A stretch of DNA of 64,000 nt from an uncultured Bacilli bacterium (GCA_934168275.1 CAKPNA010000004.1:49126-113125); one strand, 5' to 3'; counted from the first letter of the stretch, positions 53,149 to 63,712 are shown. The notes: generated by a model not told the origin, from the sequence alone. Numbers and translations: made by a program.

Positions 53149-56100
53149 TCACTTATTATCAATCATTTTTTTAATAACAATTAATAAATCAACTAAATAT
53201 AATATAAAATGTTTATCTAACTTAACAATATCTAATATTACATGAATACAATTATTTCTATAACTTAATCTAAACATCTTAGATAATTTATATGTTTCAT
53301 TAAATAATTCTTCACCATTAATCTTAACAGATAATTCTTTAGGTAATTCTATATCTATATAATTCTTAGTATTAACAACATTAGTAATATTCAAACTACC
53401 TGCTAAATATTCAAACCATTCTTCATACATATATATAATTAACTCATCACTTAGTTTACCAAACCTATCTTCAAGTTCATGTTTAACTAAATCAAACTTC
53501 TCTTTAGAATCAACTTCATTAATTTTCTTATGAATCTCAATCTTAAGCTCTGTATCAGATACATAATTATTATCAATATGTGTCGATACTTCAATTAACT
53601 GTTTATCTTTCTTAATACTATTATCATCTTCTTCAACTACTTCTTCACCCTTAGCTGCTCTAACAGCCTCATTTAGCATCTTTAAATATAAATCTATACC
53701 AATAGTATCTACAAATCCTGATTGATCACGACCTAAAATGTCTCCTGCTCCGCGAATAGACAAATCTCTCATCGCAATCTTAAAGCCACTACCAAGTTCT
53801 GTAAACTCTTTAATAGTATCTAATCTCTTAATAGCAATATCATTTAACATCTTATTCTTATCATACATTAAATAACAATAACCAATTACCGTACTACGCC
53901 CGACTCTACCTCTTAACTGATATAATTGTGATAAACCAAATCGATCAGCATCTATAATAATTAAAGTATTAGCATTAGGAATATCAATACCTGTTTCAAT
54001 AATAGTCGTACATACCATAATATCATACTCATGATTAATAAACTTCATCATCTTGTTCTCTAAAGCATCTTTAGTCATTCTTCCATGAGCAAAATCAATT
54101 CGAGCATCCGGTACTAAATCTTTTATTTCAAGTACCTTGCTTTCTATACTTTCAACTCTATTGTAAAGAATAAATACTTGTCCACCTCTAGATAACTCTT
54201 TATATATTGCATCTTTAATAATCAATTTATTTTCTGCTAAAACATAAGTCTGAATTGGATATCTAAGTGCAGGAGGTGTCTCAATAAGAGAAAGACTACG
54301 AATTCCTGACATTGACATCTGTAATGTTCTAGGTATTGGTGTAGCCGACAAAGTAAGAACATCAACATTAGATTTATATCTCTTAATCTTCTCTTTATGT
54401 GTAACACCAAATCTTTGTTCCTCATCTATTACTAATAATCCTAAATCTTTATATTGAATATCATCACTAAGTAATCTATGTGTACCAAATATAATATCTA
54501 TCTTGCCATCTTTTAAATCTTCAATAATCTTCTTTTGTTTATCTTTATCCACAAACCTGTTGATAAGCGCAATTCTAACCGGAAAATTAGCAAATCTAGA
54601 TATCGCAGAATTATACTGTTGATTAGATAAAATTGTTGTTGGACATAAATATGCAACCTGCTTGCCATCATTTGCAGCCTTAAACATTGCTCGAAAAGCA
54701 ACCTCGGTCTTACCATAACCAACATCCCCACATAGTAGCATATCCATGGGTTTAGATTTCTCCATTTCAGACTTTATCATCTTAATAGCTTTCATTTGAT
54801 CAGGAGTTTCTTCATAATTAAACTCATTATCAAACATAATTTGACTCTCATCATCCATAGAAAAAGCATATCCTTTTTGCACCTCACGCTCAGCAGAAAG
54901 TTTAAGTAAATCTTTAGCAATACTCTCTAATTTCTCTCTAACCTTACCTTTTTTCTTCTTCCATTCATTAGAATTTAACTTACTAACCTTAAGAGAAACT
55001 CCTTCTTTACCAGAATATTTACTAATTCTATTAATATTTTCAACAGGAATATATAAACAATCTCCTCCATCATATAGTAAACGAATATAATCTTTCTGAA
55101 TACCATTCTTTGTAATAGTATTTATCCCATCATATATTCCAATACCAAATACTTCATGAACAATATAATCTCCCTTATTTATATTACCAATATTATTAAG
55201 CTTATGCCCTATCTTATACTTAGACTTATACTTATTACTACTCTTTTCATGAGAAAATATATCATTAAGTGATAAAACAACATAATCTTTATATATAAAA
55301 CCACTATCAATATCTTTACTAATAAAATTAATATAATTGTTAGTAATATTATCTTCACTAGTAAACACTATATTATCAATATCTAAATATTTAATAACTC
55401 TATCTCTTGCTACTACATCATTAATACAAAACAAGATTGTCTTATTATTCTTTAAATAATTCTTTAAATCATCACGCAATAACTCATAGTTCCCATTATA
55501 ATTATGAATAACATTAGAACTATATTTAATAATATTTACTTTATCATTACCACTAAACACATTATCAAAAGATAAGAAATATACAATTTTATTAAAATCT
55601 ATATCTTCAAGATTAAACATATAATCCATATTCTTAATATCATTATTAACATTATAATCAAAAATAGTCTTTTTAAGAACATCATACCCATTACATATCT
55701 GATTATAATCATAAAAGAACATTGTTCCATCCCCAATATAATCAAGAATATTAACTACCTTACTAGAATACTTCTTTAAAAACTTTTGTGAGCATTCCAT
55801 ATCATCAGTCTTTTTATCTACGATAAACTCTGTATACGGATAAATAGTTATCTCATCAACATTAGAAAAAGATAACTGTGTATTCATATCAAAATATTTA
55901 ATAGAATCTATTACATCTCCCCAAAACTCAATTCTAATAGGATTATCTTCTCCAACCGCAAAGATATCAATAACATATCCCCTAACACCAATTTTACCAG
56001 TCTCAGAAACAATAACATCTCTCTCATAACCAATATCGAATAATTTATTAATAAACTCATCTCTATCCACAGACATGTTGACAGACAATTTCATAATATT

Positions 56101-56469
56101 ATCTTTCCATAAATCATGACTAGGTAAATATCTTAAATAACCCATTAAATTACTAACAACAATATAATTACTATCACTAACTAATTTATTTAAAGAAACA
56201 ATTCTCTCGGTCTTAAACTCCGGACTAATTGCCACTGCCTCACTAGTTAAAAAATCATCCATAGGAAAAAATAGTACCCTATCAGTATAATTAGCTATTT
56301 TTTTATAAATATTATTAGCCTCATATAATGAATTAGCCACTACTAAACATCCTCTATTACTATGAATAAACTTATCATACACATAGATAGAAGCAAGCTC
56401 CATATTAAGTCCACTAATAGCGTACTTATCAAAACTACTATCATTAAATAAATTATCAAAAAATTTCAT
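53149..56469 (-). CDS. mfd: Transcription-repair coupling factor Mfd
   Basis: 1106 residues. UvrB-homology module at the N-terminus, CarD-like RNA polymerase interaction domain (GDYIVHEVFGIGIYDGI), SF2 translocase with LLCGDVGYGKTEVAFRAMFK (Walker A), IIDEEQRFGV and QLRGRVGRS, and a C-terminal TRCF domain. It removes stalled RNA polymerase and recruits UvrA. The pth-mfd-spoVT run is conserved. Confidence 0.97.
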   Translation of the reverse strand: MKFFDNLFNDSSFDKYAISGLNMELASIYVYDKFIHSNRGCLVVANSLYEANNIYKKIANYTDRVLFFPMDDFLTSEAVAISPEFKTERIVSLNKLVSDSNYIVVSNLMGYLRYLPSHDLWKDNIMKLSVNMSVDRDEFINKLFDIGYERDVIVSETGKIGVRGYVIDIFAVGEDNPIRIEFWGDVIDSIKYFDMNTQLSFSNVDEITIYPYTEFIVDKKTDDMECSQKFLKKYSSKVVNILDYIGDGTMFFYDYNQICNGYDVLKKTIFDYNVNNDIKNMDYMFNLEDIDFNKIVYFLSFDNVFSGNDKVNIIKYSSNVIHNYNGNYELLRDDLKNYLKNNKTILFCINDVVARDRVIKYLDIDNIVFTSEDNITNNYINFISKDIDSGFIYKDYVVLSLNDIFSHEKSSNKYKSKYKIGHKLNNIGNINKGDYIVHEVFGIGIYDGINTITKNGIQKDYIRLLYDGGDCLYIPVENINRISKYSGKEGVSLKVSKLNSNEWKKKKGKVREKLESIAKDLLKLSAEREVQKGYAFSMDDESQIMFDNEFNYEETPDQMKAIKMIKSEMEKSKPMDMLLCGDVGYGKTEVAFRAMFKAANDGKQVAYLCPTTILSNQQYNSAISRFANFPVRIALINRFVDKDKQKKIIEDLKDGKIDIIFGTHRLLSDDIQYKDLGLLVIDEEQRFGVTHKEKIKRYKSNVDVLTLSATPIPRTLQMSMSGIRSLSLIETPPALRYPIQTYVLAENKLIIKDAIYKELSRGGQVFILYNRVESIESKVLEIKDLVPDARIDFAHGRMTKDALENKMMKFINHEYDIMVCTTIIETGIDIPNANTLIIIDADRFGLSQLYQLRGRVGRSTVIGYCYLMYDKNKMLNDIAIKRLDTIKEFTELGSGFKIAMRDLSIRGAGDILGRDQSGFVDTIGIDLYLKMLNEAVRAAKGEEVVEEDDNSIKKDKQLIEVSTHIDNNYVSDTELKIEIHKKINEVDSKEKFDLVKHELEDRFGKLSDELIIYMYEEWFEYLAGSLNITNVVNTKNYIDIELPKELSVKINGEELFNETYKLSKMFRLSYRNNCIHVILDIVKLDKHFILYLVDLLIVIKKMIDNK

Positions 56470-56492
56470 ATCAAATCAATCCCCACTATCAA

Positions 56493-57041
56493 CTATAGTG
56501 AATTATATTTATTCATAAGTCTATCCACAGACATGTTGACAATATCATCAAATATATTATTTAACTTTTCAAAAGAATTATTCAAAGTATTATAATCTTC
56601 TTTACTAAATCTCGTTAAAACATAATCAATAATATCATTACTACTACGTCCTATCCCAATCTTAATTCTAACAAAAGCTTTACTACCAATACATTCGATA
56701 ATATTTTTTATTCCATTATGCCCACCAGAATTATGATTATAACATATCTTAATTTTACCAACATCCATATCTAAATCATCCTGAATAACATATAAATCAT
56801 TAATATCTATCTTATAATAATCAATATATCTCTTAACAACCTCTCCTGAAAGATTCATAAAAGATAATGGCTTTATAAATAAAACTTTTTCATCTCCATA
56901 ATCAGTAAACTTTTCAAGAGCATTAAACTTCTTATTTAAAGAAAATCCTGTAATATATTTGTCTAATAACATAAAACCAATATTATGTCTTGTACCATCA
57001 TACTTATCACCTGGATTACCTAAACCTACTATTAACTTCAT
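56493..57041 (-). CDS. pth: Peptidyl-tRNA hydrolase
   Basis: 182 residues. MKLIVGLGNPGDKYDGTRHN with catalytic His at about 19, IKPLSFMNLSGE, VIQDDLDMDVGKIK and HNSGGHNGIKNII are all present. Releases tRNA from dropped-off peptidyl-tRNA. It overlaps rsmI by four bases. Confidence 0.97.
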   Translation of the reverse strand: MKLIVGLGNPGDKYDGTRHNIGFMLLDKYITGFSLNKKFNALEKFTDYGDEKVLFIKPLSFMNLSGEVVKRYIDYYKIDINDLYVIQDDLDMDVGKIKICYNHNSGGHNGIKNIIECIGSKAFVRIKIGIGRSSNDIIDYVLTRFSKEDYNTLNNSFEKLNNIFDDIVNMSVDRLMNKYNSL

Positions 57042-57889
57042 TTATTATCACCTACATGATATTCCTTATATATTTCACTCTTAGGAATATTCCTTTCCTT
57101 AGCAACCATCTTTATCGCATCCATAACATATAAACCTGATTTAACGTACATATTAACGTGCTCTACTACTGATAAATTACTATAATCATCACTATTTCTT
57201 TTAAAGCCATCAACAACGATAACATATTCACCTTTAACTACATCAAAACTCTTAATTGCATCACTTATATTCCCACGAAAAACACTTTCATGAAGTTTTG
57301 ATATCTCTTTAGAAATACTAACATATCTATTCCCAAAAACATCTAATATAGCTTGTAAGCATTTAATTAAACGATGTGGTGCTTCATAAAAAATTATTGT
57401 ATTTTCAAAGTTCTTTAAATTATTTAATTCTTCACGCATCTTACTATCTTTACTATTTAAGAAACCATAAAATAAGAAATGTTCAGAAGGAAGTCCAGAC
57501 ACAATAAATGCCGGAACAAAAGCACACGCTCCCGGTAACCCAACAACATTATATCCATTATCACTAACATATTTAACTGTTTTATATCCCGGATCACTAA
57601 CAATTGGTGTTCCACGATCAGTTACAATAGCCACATTCTTATTATCTTTTAAATAACTTAAAACTTTATCTTTAACCATATCCTCATTATGATCGTGTAA
57701 TGAAATCAATTTCTTCTTAATATCAAAATGATTAAGTAATACTAAAGTCACTCTTGTATCTTCTGAAAATATTACGTCAACACTCTTAAGTACCTCTATT
57801 GAGCGAAATGTCATATCTTCCAAATTGCCTATTGGTGTCGGTACTAAATATAACGTTGGCTTCCCATCATAACTATTTTGCCACATCAT
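57038..57889 (-). CDS. rsmI: 16S rRNA (cytidine(1402)-2'-O)-methyltransferase RsmI
   Basis: About 283 residues from ATG 57889 (GGAG six bases upstream). LYLVPTPIGNLEDMTFRSIE, FSEDTRVTLVLLNHF, VTDRGTPIVSDPGYK and LPGACAFVPAFIVSGLP are the family motifs of the SAM-binding tetrapyrrole-methylase fold. It overlaps the preceding methyltransferase gene by 17 bases. Confidence 0.96.
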   Translation of the reverse strand: MMWQNSYDGKPTLYLVPTPIGNLEDMTFRSIEVLKSVDVIFSEDTRVTLVLLNHFDIKKKLISLHDHNEDMVKDKVLSYLKDNKNVAIVTDRGTPIVSDPGYKTVKYVSDNGYNVVGLPGACAFVPAFIVSGLPSEHFLFYGFLNSKDSKMREELNNLKNFENTIIFYEAPHRLIKCLQAILDVFGNRYVSISKEISKLHESVFRGNISDAIKSFDVVKGEYVIVVDGFKRNSDDYSNLSVVEHVNMYVKSGLYVMDAIKMVAKERNIPKSEIYKEYHVGDNK

Positions 57890-58613
57890 TATCATCTCCA
57901 AACATTTTTCTAATTTCTTCACTATATGATCCATCAGCATTATGAACAACAACCGGACTAAGTATTTTTAAGCCACTCTTACCATTTTTATTACCTTCAA
58001 TTAATATTAAATTACAATTAGAATTAACTTTAGAATAACATAACTGTAATTTTTTAGGTGCTATATTATACTTTTCCATAACATCTATTATTTCAATTAA
58101 ACGATCAGGTCGATGAACCATTGCAAAAGTACCACCATTCTTTAAAAGATAACTAGCTTTTTGAACAATGGTATCCAAATTAACTAAAACCTCATGACGA
58201 GATATTCTTTTATTCATATTTAAATTAATATTATCATTATTACTATATTTAAAATATGGTGGATTACACGTAATAACATCAAAAAATTCAGCTGAAAACT
58301 TATCCTCAACATTATTAATATCTAAAACATCTAAAGAAATTTGTTTATCCATCTTATTTTCTTGAATTGACTGAATACCCAAATCAATAACTTCTTTTTG
58401 AATGTCAATACCATAAATAGATGCATTAGTTCGAAAAGTAAGAAGCATCGGAATAGGTGCATTACCACAAGCCATATCTAATATTTTTTTATCTGTAAGT
58501 TTAACTGAAACAAAGTTAGAAAGTAATACGGAATCAAGAGAAAAAGCAAACCATTCATCATCTTGATATATAACATTATCACCAAAGTTTAATAATCTAT
58601 TTCTTACTTTCAT
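57873..58613 (-). CDS. tRNA1(Val) (adenine(37)-N6)-methyltransferase type protein (YabB/TrmN6)
   Basis: 246 residues. Rossmann methyltransferase with ILDMACGNAPIPMLL (motif I) and VITCNPPYFK (NPPY motif of N6-adenine methylases), then VHRPDRLIEIIDVM. It matches YabB, which in Bacillus lies in the same ricT-yabA-yabB-rsmI cluster. The exact tRNA target is not settled by sequence. Confidence 0.88.
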   Translation of the reverse strand: MKVRNRLLNFGDNVIYQDDEWFAFSLDSVLLSNFVSVKLTDKKILDMACGNAPIPMLLTFRTNASIYGIDIQKEVIDLGIQSIQENKMDKQISLDVLDINNVEDKFSAEFFDVITCNPPYFKYSNNDNINLNMNKRISRHEVLVNLDTIVQKASYLLKNGGTFAMVHRPDRLIEIIDVMEKYNIAPKKLQLCYSKVNSNCNLILIEGNKNGKSGLKILSPVVVHNADGSYSEEIRKMFGDDNDVAK

Positions 58614-59382
58614 ACTCTTCCCAATCTAATTCAATAATACCTACTTCATCATTTCCAACTTTAATAGTATTATTAAATATATCTATTGATAAAACCTTAC
58701 ATTCACCATATTTAGTATCTATCTTGCTTCCGACATTAGGCATGTTCTTTTTAGACACAGTATAATTTTTATTTTCATAGGTTAAGCAACATAAAAGTCT
58801 ACCACAGACTCCATTAATTTTCGTAGGATTTAAAGATAGTTGCTGATTCTTAGCCATATTAATTGAAACACTAGCAAAATCATTTAAAAAAGTACTGCAA
58901 CATAATAATCTACCACAAGGACCAATTCCACCAACAAATCTCGCCTTATCTCTAATTCCAATCTGTCGAAGTTCTATTCTAGTTTTGTAAATTGCGCCCA
59001 ATTCTTTAGCCAGATTTCTAAAATCTACACGATCCTCCGATACAAAACGAAAAATTAGTTGTTCTCTCATAAATGTATAGTAGGCATCAATAATCTTCAT
59101 ATTTAAACCATATTTCTGTACTAACTTACGACATTTCTTTAGAGCAAATATTGCATCATTAATATTATCATTATTCTTCTTTACATCATCACTAGACGCT
59201 ACTCTAACAACATTTTTATATAAAGAAGTATCAAACTCATCATTATCTAAAGTTTTAACTACTCCGTATTGTAAACCTTTTTCAGTATCAACAATAACAT
59301 TATCTCCAACATTAACAGATAAATCATTACCATTAAAATAAACTGCTCTATCATTATCTCCTAATTTAACTAATACTAACAT
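58597..59382 (-). CDS. ricT: RicT (YaaT), PSP1-domain stage 0 sporulation protein
   Basis: About 261 residues from ATG 59382 (AGGAGG six bases upstream). PSP1 features: GPCGRLLCCSTFLNDFASVS and CGRLLCCLTYENKNY, the Cys pairs that bind Fe-S clusters in the RicAFT complex, and FRFVSEDRVDFRNLAKELG. In Bacillus this complex directs RNase Y processing and promotes sporulation. yabA, usually next, is absent. Confidence 0.94.
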   Translation of the reverse strand: MLVLVKLGDNDRAVYFNGNDLSVNVGDNVIVDTEKGLQYGVVKTLDNDEFDTSLYKNVVRVASSDDVKKNNDNINDAIFALKKCRKLVQKYGLNMKIIDAYYTFMREQLIFRFVSEDRVDFRNLAKELGAIYKTRIELRQIGIRDKARFVGGIGPCGRLLCCSTFLNDFASVSINMAKNQQLSLNPTKINGVCGRLLCCLTYENKNYTVSKKNMPNVGSKIDTKYGECKVLSIDIFNNTIKVGNDEVGIIELDWEEYESKK

Positions 59383-59384
59383 AA

Positions 59385-60323
59385 CTAACCTCCTAAAACC
59401 ATACATAACTTATCAACAAATAAGTTGATATTAACATTAAACTTAATTAATAACCTCAATTCATCTAATTTTTCAATTTTATTTAATATAGATTCCATAT
59501 CTTGATTTTCAATAACTTCCTTAATATCATCTATTTTATCATCAAAAAATAAATTATCATTACCTACTAAATATTTTAAGCAATCGTAATATATATACAA
59601 AATGATATCCAAAGCCACTGCTATCTCTTCTCGTTTTTGAATATATTTATGCCATAACTTATTAGCATTCACGATGCCATCATATCTATTTTTAGATGCT
59701 ACATTAATAAAATTAAATACTACATCAACAATATTATTATCAATAACAAAATTAACTAAATCTTCTTTTCCATCGCATATCAAATACTTAACTTTATCTA
59801 ACGAGCTTTTATAATCGTAATTAGGAATCAATTTAATTAATTGACAACGAGAAACAATTGTATCTAACAACGACTCAATATTATTAACCATTAAAATAGC
59901 AACGATATTAGGATTTGGTTCCTCTAAAAATTTCAAGAGACAATTAGCTGTTGATGCATTCATCTTTTCACAGTTTTTTATAACATAAACCCTTGTGCCA
60001 CCCTCAATACCAACAGTTGAAAAATCCATTTGCAAATCGATAATTTGTTCTTTCTTTAACCACATACCATCAGTATCAATAACTTTAAACTCTGTATAAT
60101 TGTTATCATCAATTCTATGACATATAGGACAATTGCCACATAATTTATTATTTGTATAGTGTTTTGGACATATAATAGCCTTAACAAAAGCCTTAACAAA
60201 ATCATAAGCACTTTCACATCCATTAGTCTCTATCAAATAAGCATGTGAAAGACGATTATTAATTAAAGAACTATTAATAATCTTATATGCTAACACTTGA
60301 CTATCCATAAAATCGTCCAACAT
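59385..60323 (-). CDS. holB: DNA polymerase III delta' subunit
   Basis: About 312 residues from ATG 60323 (GAGGTG six bases upstream). LSHAYLIETNGCESAYDFV at the N-terminus, a zinc-binding CGNCPICHR, VIKNCEKMNASTANCLLKF, EEPNPNIVAIL and SRCQLIKL. The Walker A loop is degenerate, as expected for delta'. Part of the clamp loader with DnaX. tmk, usually adjacent, is missing. Confidence 0.92.
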   Translation of the reverse strand: MLDDFMDSQVLAYKIINSSLINNRLSHAYLIETNGCESAYDFVKAFVKAIICPKHYTNNKLCGNCPICHRIDDNNYTEFKVIDTDGMWLKKEQIIDLQMDFSTVGIEGGTRVYVIKNCEKMNASTANCLLKFLEEPNPNIVAILMVNNIESLLDTIVSRCQLIKLIPNYDYKSSLDKVKYLICDGKEDLVNFVIDNNIVDVVFNFINVASKNRYDGIVNANKLWHKYIQKREEIAVALDIILYIYYDCLKYLVGNDNLFFDDKIDDIKEVIENQDMESILNKIEKLDELRLLIKFNVNINLFVDKLCMVLGG

Positions 60324-60347
60324 CAAAAACACCTCACATACAAACAT

Positions 60348-60539
60348 TTACTTTATGTAAAAAAAAGAAAATAAAATTAAAGCAAGCATTGATGGAAGAC
60401 CACATATTGAAACAAAAATAATTGTAAAAAAGTTTAACGGTATCAAAATACCAAGTGATACACCCAAAGAATTATAAGCATATATAAGTAAAAATGCCAT
60501 TATAATTCTTTTTATTACATTAATTATTTTTTTTGCCAT
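60348..60539 (-). CDS. bofA: Pro-sigma-K processing inhibitor BofA
   Basis: 63 residues, two membrane segments. IPLNFFTIIFVSICGLPSML matches the conserved BofA core (IPLN..T....CGLPG), which binds and inhibits the intramembrane protease SpoIVFB in the forespore membrane. The recR-bofA order is as in Bacillus and firmly suggests sporulation. Confidence 0.88.
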   Translation of the reverse strand: MAKKIINVIKRIIMAFLLIYAYNSLGVSLGILIPLNFFTIIFVSICGLPSMLALILFSFFYIK

Positions 60540-60575
60540 AATATCACCACTAAAGCATATGCTAAAATAATAAAA

Positions 60576-61175
60576 TTATGAAATATATTTTCTTTCTTCA
60601 AAAGCCATCTCTAAAGTCATAGGATCAATATATTCAATATCCGTACCCATAGGAATACCTGTTGCAATACGTGATACTCTAACATTATATTGTTCAATTA
60701 TTTTTCTAATATATTGTGTAGTTGTTTCACCTTCTAAACTAGGTTTTAAAGCAATAATAACTTCCTTTACATTACCATTTTTAATTCTATCAACTAAACT
60801 TTGTAAATTAATATCATCAGGATTAATACCTTCAAGGGGAGAAATAAGTCCATTAAGAACATGATATACACCATCATAATTACCAACTTTTTCAAATAAA
60901 ATAACATCTTTTGGCTTTTCTACAACAAAGATAACTGAATCATTTCTTAATGTATTAGAACATATATCACATAATTCATCATTCTCTGTAAAATTACCAC
61001 ACTTTTGACATTTTTTTACATTATTTTTAACGTTAACTATACAATTAGCAAAATTATCAAGTCTATCAGGTTCAAAATTTAGCATTGAATAAACAAATCT
61101 CTCAGCACTCTTCTCACCAACACCTGGTAAATCCCTAAAACAATCAATTAATTTTCTTATAGAATTAGAATGCAT
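60576..61175 (-). CDS. recR: Recombination protein RecR
   Basis: 199 residues. RKLIDCFRDLPGVGEKSAER helix-hairpin-helix, a C4 zinc finger (CQKCGNFTENDELCDIC, about 57-73) and a TOPRIM domain with VVEKPKDVILFEKVG and ALKPSLEGETTTQYI. With RecF/RecO it loads RecA. TAATG overlap with ybaB. Confidence 0.97.
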   Translation of the reverse strand: MHSNSIRKLIDCFRDLPGVGEKSAERFVYSMLNFEPDRLDNFANCIVNVKNNVKKCQKCGNFTENDELCDICSNTLRNDSVIFVVEKPKDVILFEKVGNYDGVYHVLNGLISPLEGINPDDINLQSLVDRIKNGNVKEVIIALKPSLEGETTTQYIRKIIEQYNVRVSRIATGIPMGTDIEYIDPMTLEMAFEERKYIS

Positions 61176-61474
61176 TACATTAACCCTGAAAGTCCATTAC
61201 CATATTTACCTAATTTATTTTCCTTATCAGCTTTAGCCTTACTAACAGCATCATTAATAGCAACAACAACCATATCTTCTAACATCTCAATATCATCTTT
61301 TTCAAAATCTTCATCTAAATCAAATTTAACAGATAATACCTCACTATCACCATTAACTTTAACCTTTACCATTGAAGATTCTCCATCATAAACAGTCTTA
61401 GATAAATCTTCTTGAATCTTTAATAACTCCTTTTGCATTTTTTGCGCTTCCATCATCATTCTTTTCATATCCAT
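61175..61474 (-). CDS. YbaB/EbfC family nucleoid protein
   Basis: 99 residues. MDMKRMMMEAQKMQKELLKI and VVVAINDAVSKAKADKENKL are diagnostic. A small DNA-binding, nucleoid-associated protein; in Bacillus called YaaK. The dnaX-ybaB-recR operon is nearly universal in Bacilli. Confidence 0.95.
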   Translation of the reverse strand: MDMKRMMMEAQKMQKELLKIQEDLSKTVYDGESSMVKVKVNGDSEVLSVKFDLDEDFEKDDIEMLEDMVVVAINDAVSKAKADKENKLGKYGNGLSGLM

Positions 61475-61493
61475 ATTATAATCATCCTCTCTT

Positions 61494-63212
61494 TTAAATA
61501 TATTCTATAACATCTTCTCCAACAATATTAACAAGTTTATCTATTGGATTATTACTAGAATCGACTTGCATATCATCACTAGAAGATTCATTATCATTAT
61601 CATTATTATTAGTAGTAGTATTAATATCAGGTAAATCCTTCAAACTATATTGTCGACCACTCTTACGATTATTAACATACTCTAATTTCTTTTGTTCCCA
61701 AACATCATCATTCAAAGCAATTACTTTTACTTTATGACCAATCATATCATCAAGCAGACGTTCAAATAAAGATAAATTACTATTAACACCATCTACAATA
61801 GAGGCATATTTACCAGATAAAATAGCATAATCATTACCTGCCGCTCTAGGAACAACATCTGCTAAGAAACTAGAAATTGCAACATATCTAGCATCAGTAA
61901 TATATTCTGAAACATCACGCCACTTATCAAGTAAATTAGTTAAATAATCTCTACTTGCTGTCGCAAACGTGTTATTAATAACTATTTCCACATAATCATC
62001 TGTTGGTAATAATATTTTTTTTGATTTATAAGCAGGTGTGTTATTATTTATAGCAACATTTTTCTGCTTTTCCACAGGTTTCTTAATAATATCACCAGGT
62101 TCTGCATTATTAACTACTTCCTTATCAACAGAACTGTTGTTAGACATTACTCCACATAATTTTAGTAAATTTGCAATCAATAAAACACTTGGATGAACAC
62201 TATATTTTAATTTACCCAATAAATCATTTAATAAATCAATTACATAGTAAATATCATTTTCACCAAATATATAATTAATTTTAACAACACTATCGTTTTT
62301 ACTTTTAATTTCTAACTCATTACCACAATTCTTATAAACAAGTACATCTTTTAAAAATAACAGTAATTCCTCAATAAACTTAGATAAGTTGATACCATCT
62401 TTATTTATCTTTTCAATATAACTAACAACATAATTACCATTATTATCTTTAACATTACTTAATAATTCAGCAATATCAGTATAAGAAATAGTTCCATAAA
62501 CATTATATACATCATCAATAGTAATATTATTTAAATCGTATGAGCATAACTGATCTAACAAGTTTATAGAATCTCTCATACCACCATCCGATACTCTTGC
62601 AATTTCATATAAAGCATCATCACTAATATTAATTTTTTCAATATCAGAAATTTGTTTCAACCGTTTAACAATATCGCTATCATCTACCCTATTAAATTGA
62701 AACTTTTGACATCGAGAACTAATAGTAAGTGGAATCTTATTAGGTTCAGTCGTAGCTAAAATAAAAATTACATGTTTAGGAGGTTCCTCTAATGTCTTTA
62801 ATAATGCATTAAAAGCTTGTGTAGTAAGCATATGAACCTCATCAATTATATAAATCTTATATTTACTTTGACTAGGAACTAAATTAATCTTTTCACGTAA
62901 ATTTCTAATTTCATCAACACCATTATTAGATGCCGCATCTATTTCTACTACATCACCACTACTTGAAAAATTCAAGCAATTAGAACATTTACCACAAGGA
63001 TTACCATTATCTAGTGATTCACAATTAACCATTCTAGCAAGTATTTTAGCAGTAGTTGTTTTACCTGTACCACGAGGGCCAGAAAATAAATATGCATGTG
63101 ACACACGCCCACTAACAACAGCATTTTGAATAATTTTAACTATATTATCTTGACCAAATACTTCGTCAAAAGAAGAAGGACGATACTTTCTATACAAAGC
63201 TAAATATGCCAT
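61494..63212 (-). CDS. dnaX: DNA polymerase III tau/gamma subunit
   Basis: About 572 residues from ATG 63212. Clamp-loader ATPase with HAYLFSGPRGTGKTTTAKIL (Walker A), a zinc module (CESLDNGNPCGKCSNC), IYIIDEVHML (Walker B) and TTEPNKIPLTISSRCQ. The C-terminal tau extension is short and poorly conserved, ending after an Asn/Asp/Ser-rich stretch. No obvious frameshift site for gamma was noted. Confidence 0.96.
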   Translation of the reverse strand: MAYLALYRKYRPSSFDEVFGQDNIVKIIQNAVVSGRVSHAYLFSGPRGTGKTTTAKILARMVNCESLDNGNPCGKCSNCLNFSSSGDVVEIDAASNNGVDEIRNLREKINLVPSQSKYKIYIIDEVHMLTTQAFNALLKTLEEPPKHVIFILATTEPNKIPLTISSRCQKFQFNRVDDSDIVKRLKQISDIEKINISDDALYEIARVSDGGMRDSINLLDQLCSYDLNNITIDDVYNVYGTISYTDIAELLSNVKDNNGNYVVSYIEKINKDGINLSKFIEELLLFLKDVLVYKNCGNELEIKSKNDSVVKINYIFGENDIYYVIDLLNDLLGKLKYSVHPSVLLIANLLKLCGVMSNNSSVDKEVVNNAEPGDIIKKPVEKQKNVAINNNTPAYKSKKILLPTDDYVEIVINNTFATASRDYLTNLLDKWRDVSEYITDARYVAISSFLADVVPRAAGNDYAILSGKYASIVDGVNSNLSLFERLLDDMIGHKVKVIALNDDVWEQKKLEYVNNRKSGRQYSLKDLPDINTTTNNNDNDNESSSDDMQVDSSNNPIDKLVNIVGEDVIEYI

Positions 63213-63267
63213 ATAAATCACCACACAATTCCAAGATAATTATAACACATTTTTATATATTTTTAAC

Positions 63268-63693
63268 TTATTTTCTCCTATTTTTAAAAAAATTACTTAA
63301 CATTACACTATACTTATCTTCTAATGCTTTATCATTATATTTTTCAACGTTTTTTAAATTGTCAAAAGAAAAACATTTGTTCGTATGAAACGTGCTATCA
63401 AGTAAATAATATACTTTACCTATTCTAGATTCCATTATTGCCCCCATACACATCATACATGGTGATAATGTAATATACATCTCGCAATCATCTAATCGCC
63501 AACTATCTTTATATTTACATGCATCAACAATTGCCATAATTTCTGCATGACAAATTGCAATTTTACTTGTTTCTTTTTTGTTATATCCACAACCGACTAT
63601 TTTGCCTTTATCAACAATCACACAACCAACAGGAACTTCATCATTTTGCATAGCCTTTTCAGCAAGATCACAAGCAGCTTTCATATAGTTCAT
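63268..63693 (-). CDS. tadA: tRNA-specific adenosine deaminase TadA
   Basis: About 141 residues from ATG 63693. Zinc-deaminase motifs ICHAEIMAI (HAE) and SPCMMCMGAI (PCxxC). It makes inosine at position 34 of tRNA-Arg(ACG), whose gene is at 18766. In Bacillus tadA also sits next to the SRP RNA gene and dnaX. Confidence 0.95.
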   Translation of the reverse strand: MNYMKAACDLAEKAMQNDEVPVGCVIVDKGKIVGCGYNKKETSKIAICHAEIMAIVDACKYKDSWRLDDCEMYITLSPCMMCMGAIMESRIGKVYYLLDSTFHTNKCFSFDNLKNVEKYNDKALEDKYSVMLSNFFKNRRK

Positions 63694-63712
63694 ATTTTTC
63701 ACCATCCCGAAG

